Origin: Glandiceps talaboti
Taxonomy: Eukaryota > Hemichordata > Enteropneusta > Spengelidae
Reading direction: 5' to 3'
Assembly (NCBI RefSeq): GCF_964340395.1
Contig: NC_135554.1
Location: 2,599,001-2,663,000, forward strand
Length of the DNA stretch: 64,000 bases
Made by a program: the position numbers and the translations under genes. Positions 38,801-47,800 of this stretch are shown here, one piece after another. Positions within the stretch are counted from its first letter, which is position 1. Every line of letters begins with the position of its first letter. A model generated the notes under the pieces. It was not told the DNA's origin and did no database searches. It saw only the letters and a list, made by a program, of their open reading frames with translations.

Positions 38801-41800
38801 ATACTCGACTATTTATAAAGACGACGTGTGAACTGACCACAGCTGACACTACACATTGATATCTGCATGTACAGCACTGTAAATTACAGGGCAAACAAGA
38901 TGCTGCAGACTTACGACTAGCATTCTTCCACGTCGTCAAAAAAGTATAACAGCCTCATATACCTTTTTATAAAGCGTTGATGTTGTATTCGATCGTTAGT
39001 TTTCTGTTCAATTTTACTCTGAAAACACTTTTAGTCAGTAGTTTGACATCGTACATAGCACGACGATGAAAACATGTAATTTCCAAAATTGCGGGTGGTG
39101 ATGTCACAAACTATCGTGAGGTCTCAAGTATCACAAGATTTTGTCTAGCCGCAATGCGTATGTGTGGGTATACGCAACTTTTTAGAGTTTTGAAACTGCA
39201 CTCGTCTTTGGATATTTAGTTTGAAACAATTTTAGCTTTTCTGAGATAACTTATCAAAAACTGTGATAGAAAAAAATTGATGTGCAAAGATTGCGATTAG
39301 AGTTATAAATCTGTAGAGAAAGAAAACTTGGTTTTAACTTTTTCATTGGCAACTTTGATTATACACCATGTACTTTGAGTGTACCAGTAATTTATTCATG
39401 AATATATGCAAATTAGCATGAATATTAATTAGTGACTGGGACCACTCTCAAGCTTGGCAGAACTCTGCATTCATTGTTATGCAATCACAAAGTTACTCCG
39501 TCTTTAAAGTAACTTTCAGTTTATGAAACAAGAATTCTATAAAAATACTAGACTCATTTAATTACCTCCCGTAAGGGTATTAAAAAGGGAATGTCTGTCT
39601 GTCTGTCCGTCTGTGTGTGTGTGTCATCATTTTCTAAAAATCGCCTGGCTCAATTGTAATTTGGGATATACAATCTTTAGGGTAATGGCTAGACCTGATT
39701 AGGTTTTAAGCCAGATCTGTTAATGTTTAATTAGAGAAATTTGCATATTAATGAAATCAACTAATTACGTATATATCTTAAGACTGCATACTTCAATTTC
39801 AATATAATTTAGTATATTTTTTAAACATAACAACATACATTTGTCCTATAAAAATTGTTGATGTACCTTACAGCGTTAATGAATAATTTGCATAATTATT
39901 TATTTTTGGTAATTAGGCTATATCTTAAGAATACATACTTCAAATTCAACATAATTTAGTACATACGTTAACCGTAAGAAATTACATACGTCCTATCAAG
40001 TTTGTTGATGTATCTTACAGTGTTAATGAATAATTTGCATAATTAATGATTTTCGGTAATTAGGCTATATCTTCAGAATACATACTTCAATTTTAATATA
40101 ATTCAGTACACACGTTAACCTTAACAATCGCATATATCCTGTAAAGCTTGTTGATGTACCTTTCAGTGTTAATGAATAATTTGTATAATTAATGATTCTT
40201 GGTAATTAGGCTACATTTTAAGACTGCATACTTCAATTTCAATACAATTCAGTACATACATTAACCATAACAAATTGTGTATGTCCTATAACATTTTTGA
40301 TACAGCTTAGTTTTAATGAAAAATTTGCATAATTAATGATTTTAGGTAACTAGGTTGTATCTTAAAAATGCAAGCTTCAAATTTCGTATAATATGATACA
40401 TATATCAACCATAATAATACGCACCTGTCCTATGAAGTTTGTTGCTACAACTTTTACCTTTAATGAGTATTTTGAATAATGAACGATATTCAGTAATTAA
40501 GCAGTATCATACACTCTTACATACATTAACCTAAGAAAGCACACTTGTCCAAAAACAAAGCCTGTTACCATATTTTTTTTAGTTTAATGTGTTATTTGCA
40601 TAATTAGTGATTCCCTTACGGGAGGCATTCAGTTTAAATCTGGTTCATTTTTATATCCATTACAAGATATCATTCAAGAAGTGATAGAAGGAACTTAGTG
40701 AGAGGTGGAAAGAAACTTACTTCCTTCATGAATGATTGAGGGGGAGGGGGAGGAGTGGTAGAAGGAATTGTTGATGTGATTGGTGGAGCTGGTTTAATCT
40801 GAGATACTGACACAACAGTTGGCTTGGTATTCAATTCTTTGACTGGTGGTTTACGAGGTACACTCTGTCAATTGAACAAAGATATCAAAAATATGTTACA
40901 TATAAAATCACGATCTCTGCTTCAACTCTGATATACATATCCTTTATATCATTTAGCAAAGTCAAGACCAATGTGAGGGCACCTTGAACAAACCATATTG
41001 AAGACAGGTTCCCAATGCACTTTGTAGATTATAAATACATGACAGTGAAGTAAAATCATACAGCAGGTAAATACTTCTATTTTGTCAAATGTCTTCCTTC
41101 TATGTGTGTAACAACAACTATATTCTATAACGCAATATGTATAATGTACATTGTTAACTAACTTGTCTATCAGTTTCCTAGGCTTGATTTGTGACTACAC
41201 ATCTGTAACTATCCATATTTGTCTATCTCTCTGAGTATTGTTTCACTGTATTTGAATTCTATTCATCTACTTTTATCATGTTTGCATGACAATTGCTTGG
41301 CTTACCTTTGAATGACCCTTTGAAGGCACCAATGATTTGTAGATACTATTACTGGCAGTATTTGAGGTGGCTGTTTTAATAGCTTGGTTCACAATTCCTG
41401 CATGAGGATTTAACTTTGGATTGGTGTCTCCTATAGCAATACTAGTACAACTGCTATCTGTACTCTCATTGCGTGGTGGTTTCTGTATCAGCTGTAGTCG
41501 ACGTCCACCCAAATTATGCATCTTAGCATTTGGTGGTTTATCTAATGTACAAACAACAACATTGACAAAATATGAGGTCTCGCTATCAAATGACACACAT
41601 ACAATGTATACAATGTATCAAATGACACATAATGTATCAAATAACGCACATACAATGTATCAAATGATGCACATACAATGTATCAAATCACACACATACA
41701 ATATATCAAATGACAATACAATGTATACAATGTATCAAATGATACACATACAATGTATCAAATGACACATAATGTATCAATGACACATAATGTATCAATG

Positions 41801-44800
41801 ACACACATATAATGTATCAAATGACACATAATGTATCAAATGACACACATACAACAATTCACATGCAATGTATCAAATGATGCACATACAATGATTCACA
41901 TACAATACATCAAATGACGCACATACAATGTATCAAATGACTCGTATACAATGTATCAAATAACGCACGTACAATGTATGAAATAATGCACAATGTATCA
42001 AATGAAGTACATACATTGTATCAAATGACGCACATACAAAGTATCAAATGACTTGCATACAATGTATCAAATAACATGTACAATGTATCAAATGATGCAC
42101 AATGTATCAAATGATGCACATACAATGTATCAAATAACACATACAATGTATCAAATGACTCACATACAAAGCATGTTTTTGCTAATTTGTAGAGAAACCT
42201 AAATAACTGAGATGGAAAATGTGGTCAACTTTATACACAATGTGGCAATACATATTTCCCACCTCCTGTACACACAGGTATGGGGGGGGGGGGGGGGGGG
42301 TTAGTTAAGTTTTACCTGCCTAATGTCCTTACAAAATATAAAGTAATATTCAGTTATTACATTATATATCACCTAGTGAAATTCTGGATGTTAGCCTATA
42401 TCTCTGTCAAATTCAGCTCTTGATGATTTACACCAACTTTAGCCACTTCTATTGATTCAGAAATTGTATGTTAAGATAGTACAAGTCTTCAATCGAAGAC
42501 ATAGACCCTAAACTTATTTGTTTTATGGCAAAGTTATTGTGCAAATCTGAATGGTGTCTCAAGATACAGAACTTCATAGTTTATTGACCAATTAGCTTTC
42601 TGACCTTGAACATGGAGACCAAAGGCAAAGGTCAAGATATGGTAAAGAAAGCTGACCTCTGAGTAGTTAGTCTTAGTTTATTCAACTACTTGAGTTATGT
42701 CTCATTACAAAGCTCATCATTGATAATGTGAAGTTAGACATTTAAATGGTGTCCATATGTATCAAACTTTTGGTGATAACAGGCAAAATGTGCTTTGTAC
42801 CACAAATATGGTCACCATTTTGTTATTCAGGTCAAGGTTATGACACAGTAAAAACGATGACATGTTTAAAATATCATCACTTGAATACTTGATTTACAAA
42901 GCTGTCAAGATACCTCAAATTTGGCTATTTGACCTTGAAAAGAGTTTTAAGGCCAAAGGTCGAGGGCTTGAAAGAAAGCCCATATTTGATAATATGGGTG
43001 TCGGCACTTGAATGGAATGACTACGTATTATACCTCCAAAGTTATGATGCATATTGTGAACGCATGCACCCACACAAACAAGCACGCACGGAACCCAATG
43101 TATACATGCAAGTCCCTATCAGCAGTGCCCTTTGAGGACTAGAAATTGGCATAAAATTAATGACAAAAGTGCATGTAGATGTTGATGAATTAAGGACACA
43201 TTCACAGATTTACTAATATTGTTCATATTGGGGGAAAAGGCTCTATGGCAGTCACTTACAACCATTGCGTACTCCAAAACAGGAAGTACACAGTACATAC
43301 TGAATTCAAAATTTTATGTATTACTTTTATAAATGGAATTGCACATTCTTATTTAAAGGAATTGCCGACAAAACGAGCCACTGTTCATACCCTTCGTTTT
43401 CAGTCCAATGGTAACATTAATTTACACCCGCCTATTGGCAACACTATGTATTATGGAAATCAAGCTTTTCAATCCGAGCCCACTCGTCTATGGAATGTCT
43501 TGCCATCACCAATCTTCTTCATTGAACAGTTTTAAAAGCAGTTTGAAAACTTACCTTTTTAATTCATTTTATAACTAGTCATTTTACATATTTTACTTTT
43601 TGCTCATGAACCTTTTTACTAGTATGTTTCTAATGTCGGGACATTTTTAACAGTTTTTTTTTCCAAATAGTGCATTTTTGTTGTCTTTTGTTTGTTTTTG
43701 TTTTCCAATCAGTTGTACAGCGCATAGTGATTGTTTTTAATATAATGGACTTTATAAGAATTAAAGATTATGATTACAATTATATTATTTTATCTTAAAC
43801 ATCATTCACAACTTGTGTTGTCACGGTTACACAATAACCAATTATTTGCTAATATTGTGATGTCATGAAAGTAATGACAATGCTGAAATACATATTTCCT
43901 GTTGGTAAAGACAGATAACTAGACAACTACTACATGTATGTACATTTCCTATGTTGTAAGATTGGAGAATATTGGACTTGATATTAATAAACTGTGTACA
44001 ATACAATGTTGTCTGTGTTGTGTATTTAAAAGTTTTGTAAACCAAACAAAATGAAGTAGATATGTAAAACTGCATGAGGGATGTTAGAATACCAACATGG
44101 CAAAAGTGGACAAAATTGGACGAGATACATATATGCATTTTAGTTTTATAATCTAAACAAAAAGAAGAAGACACGTACCATTTTGGTTAAAGTTTTTAGA
44201 AAAAAGGCTAATATACAAAAGAATTATTGGAAGTTTTATTCAATATAAAATTGTCACTGATTTGCCCAATGTCTCTTAGATGTGCAATTATTTGAGTGTC
44301 ATCTTGGCAGTAAGACTTGTAGTAAGTTGTAGTATATTATACTAGAAATGCAATTATTTGAGTGTCATCTTGGCAGTAAGACTTGTAGTAAGTTGTAGTA
44401 TATTATACTAGAAATGCAATTATTTGAGTGTCATCTTGGCAGTAAGACTTGTAGTAAGTTGTAGTATATTATACTAGAAATGCAATTATTTGAGTGTCAT
44501 CTTGGCAGTAAGACTTGTAGTAAGTTGTAGTATATTATACTAGAAATGCAATTATTTGAGTGTCATCTTGGCAGTAAGACTTGTAGTAAGTTGTAGTATA
44601 TTATACTAGAAATGCAATTATTTGAGTGTCATCTTGGCAGTAAGACTTGTAGTAAGTTGTAGTATATTATACTAGAAATGCAATTATTTGAGTGTCATCT
44701 TGGCAGTAAGACTTGTAGTAAGTTGTAGTATATTATACTAGAAATGCAATTATTATATTACATATATACCACTGCTATAGTATATTATACTCACCCCATA

Positions 44801-47800
44801 CACCAGCTGGTTTGTTATTTTGGGCCTCTTTCACACCACCACTGTCCCTACCATCCCCACCAAGCAGTGACGGCTGTAGAAAGATGCAACAAAATACATC
44901 CAAGTTAACGAATTACCAACTCATGTAAATCTACATCAATGAATTCAAATACTTGCTCTATGCATATTTCACCACATAAGCCAAGTAATTATCTTTGAAC
45001 AGAAAATATGGATTATATACTCTGGACTGGTCATTCTACATTATGGCAATCCATGTCTACGTCTCTGGTTCTGTGGTGCTTGAAATAAGAGTCAAAACAT
45101 GCCAAATTGCTATTATTATTTTCATTTTTTCATAAACTATGTTTGAGGAGGTTTAATTATTTCATTCCCAATATTTTTCTCCACTCTGCTAAAAAATATT
45201 CATGACCCAAGGCTTTGCCACTGCTCTTCTTGTGACTTGTGATGTGACAATGCACTTTAGGTCACTTGTATTTCCCTTGATTGAATGAAGAAGAATATTG
45301 GGGAAAAATATCTTAATATACAATGTACATGTACACAAACATAAAGCACTACATTATTGAATGGTACAATGTATAAGCCATGCTAGACACTATATCACAA
45401 TAACGTTTTTTTCTCTAAAGTAATTGTTTCTTTATCCAGCATTATAATTGTATGATGATTTGACATAATGTTACAGTATTTCATATGTGTACATGTACAC
45501 TGCTCTACAAATAGACATATTGTGGACAATATACATGCCATCGAGGTTTTTGCTCAGGTTAAGGAATTTTGCTAACAGAAGGGGGTAAAGCAGCATAGTT
45601 TCCAAAATAATCTCCAATAACCCTTGTCAAATAACTGGACAACTCCACTACAATTTACCTTCTTACTTTCCTTAGCAAACACACTGGTTATGATCATGGT
45701 CTGTTATTATACTTACAAAGTCCTGTTCAAATTTCTCCTCTGTGTCCACACTATTATTATTATTATTGGAAGCCTCACTAACATCTTTCCATTCACCATC
45801 TATACTATCTTCCTGGTTATCTGCAAGACCATGCTCATGATACCCATTCCGAGATCCAGAGTTGTATCGCTGTCTACCACCACCTCGGTTGCCATGGTAA
45901 TTAGTTCCACTGTTGTGGTAAGTTCCATTGCCGAAGCGAGAGTTTGGATGTTGGTAGATGCCATCACGAGGGCGCCATAATGTACCAGGGGGATAGATTG
46001 CATCACCACTTTGGTAAAAGTTATGATGGTAGCGGTCGTCATCTAGGGAATGGTGTCTTGTGTATCCTTGAGGAGGATAGTGACGTTTGTCTGGAAAGAA
46101 TTCCATAATTACATACATAAATAAATCATTTGAATTACTAATTACTATGCAATTACTATCAGGTTAAGTCGGTGGTCAGTGTAGCTGATTTTATGTATGG
46201 GAGATATTCACCATCCAGTGCCGCCAACTGGTCAAGTCTTGTCATTTTCTAATCCTGTATTTCCAATGAAACTTGTAGCTTTTTGTGTACAAACAAATAC
46301 TACTACCACCCCCCCCCCCCTCCACAAGAAAGAGGACTCAAATGACTGCTTAACAGTCAATAGGCTTCTTCACTACATTTCTACACACTGAATTCCAATG
46401 CAAACCATTGAAATGATAATACTGATGCATGTCCAGTCTGACAGCAAATTCACATAACAATGACTACATGTATGCTGTATGTTACACTATGTACAGAATA
46501 TAACATGATATATTGCATTGTCAGAAAAAACATTTTGCAAAAAGACAAATTTGACACTAAATGATAATGACTAGTCACTAACAAGGTGACATATGTTGCT
46601 TACCATCTCTACCTCTGTATCCATAGCCTGCATGATGGGAAGGTGGTAGGGGTGGGTGTCCAGCATGGGCAAGGTGAGATTCTGATGAGTAGTGTCGTTC
46701 TCGGTTACTCAAGCCCTGACTTTCGTAACGGTCATCACTGCGCGGACTCCTTTCATAACGATGGTGGTGTTCGTAATGATGAGATTTGAATGGCTTCTGT
46801 CACAAAAAAGTTTCAATTCAATCAATACTATGCAAAATACTAAAATTATCACAACAAGGACTGGTACTTTATCAATTTCCCAATACAGAAATGCATAACA
46901 TGTATGATAATACACAACAGAAGACATACACTGTATATACACAGGGTTCTCCACAATTTTGAAAAATACAGGGGCGCCCTAATTTGCATATTTATTTGCA
47001 TATCATTAGCATATTTCCAGATCATAATATTAGGAAGTGAAAAAAGTTTCCAAAATCAAAAACTCCTATTTTATTCATTCAGCAAACTAAAATGCACTGA
47101 AATGTATTGAGATCACCAATTTCCAAACCTTTAACATAATTCACAATGTAAAAATTTCAGGAAAGAGGTTGACAGTTACACAAACGATGTTATAGTAATG
47201 TTGGCAAGCATGTTTTACACACAGGAGTGACAACACATGGCATTGTTGATGTACATGTATGCACCTCTAGGCTAGCTATCACTTAGTTTTGAGTTGTTGG
47301 TTTCACCTTGTAAATGTGCATGTCATTCATACAAATTAATTGAAAACAATTCATTTCCCTTTATTTCTCTAAAATTTGATATCCTTTTAATTTTCATGAA
47401 TGGAAAATGATTTTTCATCCAAATTTGCCGGAAATACGTACATTTTTAATGTGACGAATTTGGGCTAAGAATAACCGAATACGTTCAGTGCAAATGTACA
47501 GTAACAAACATGGCTGCCACATCGGAGCTACCTCGTGGTACTACGATCGCGATTCACATCCAAACGTGATCATTTAGGACATAAATTTTACCATGGAACT
47601 GTACCGGAGTAGTTATTTCTAAAGAACATGTATAAATTTTAGGATTTTGTTCGTATTTATCGATACAATGCGAAATTTGTCGTGACATCGTACATCGTAT
47701 GCGTACTGTATTGCGTATACGGGAAGACTTGGAAATTACCGGCTTGATATACCCGGCCATAGAAACTACCAACGTACCGTCTTCTACTTTACGATGGTAC

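Noticed and set aside
45624-46042. Overlapping ORFs on both strands around vasculin exon 3
   Set aside because: Shadows of the real exon 3 frame, which alone joins neighbours in phase.
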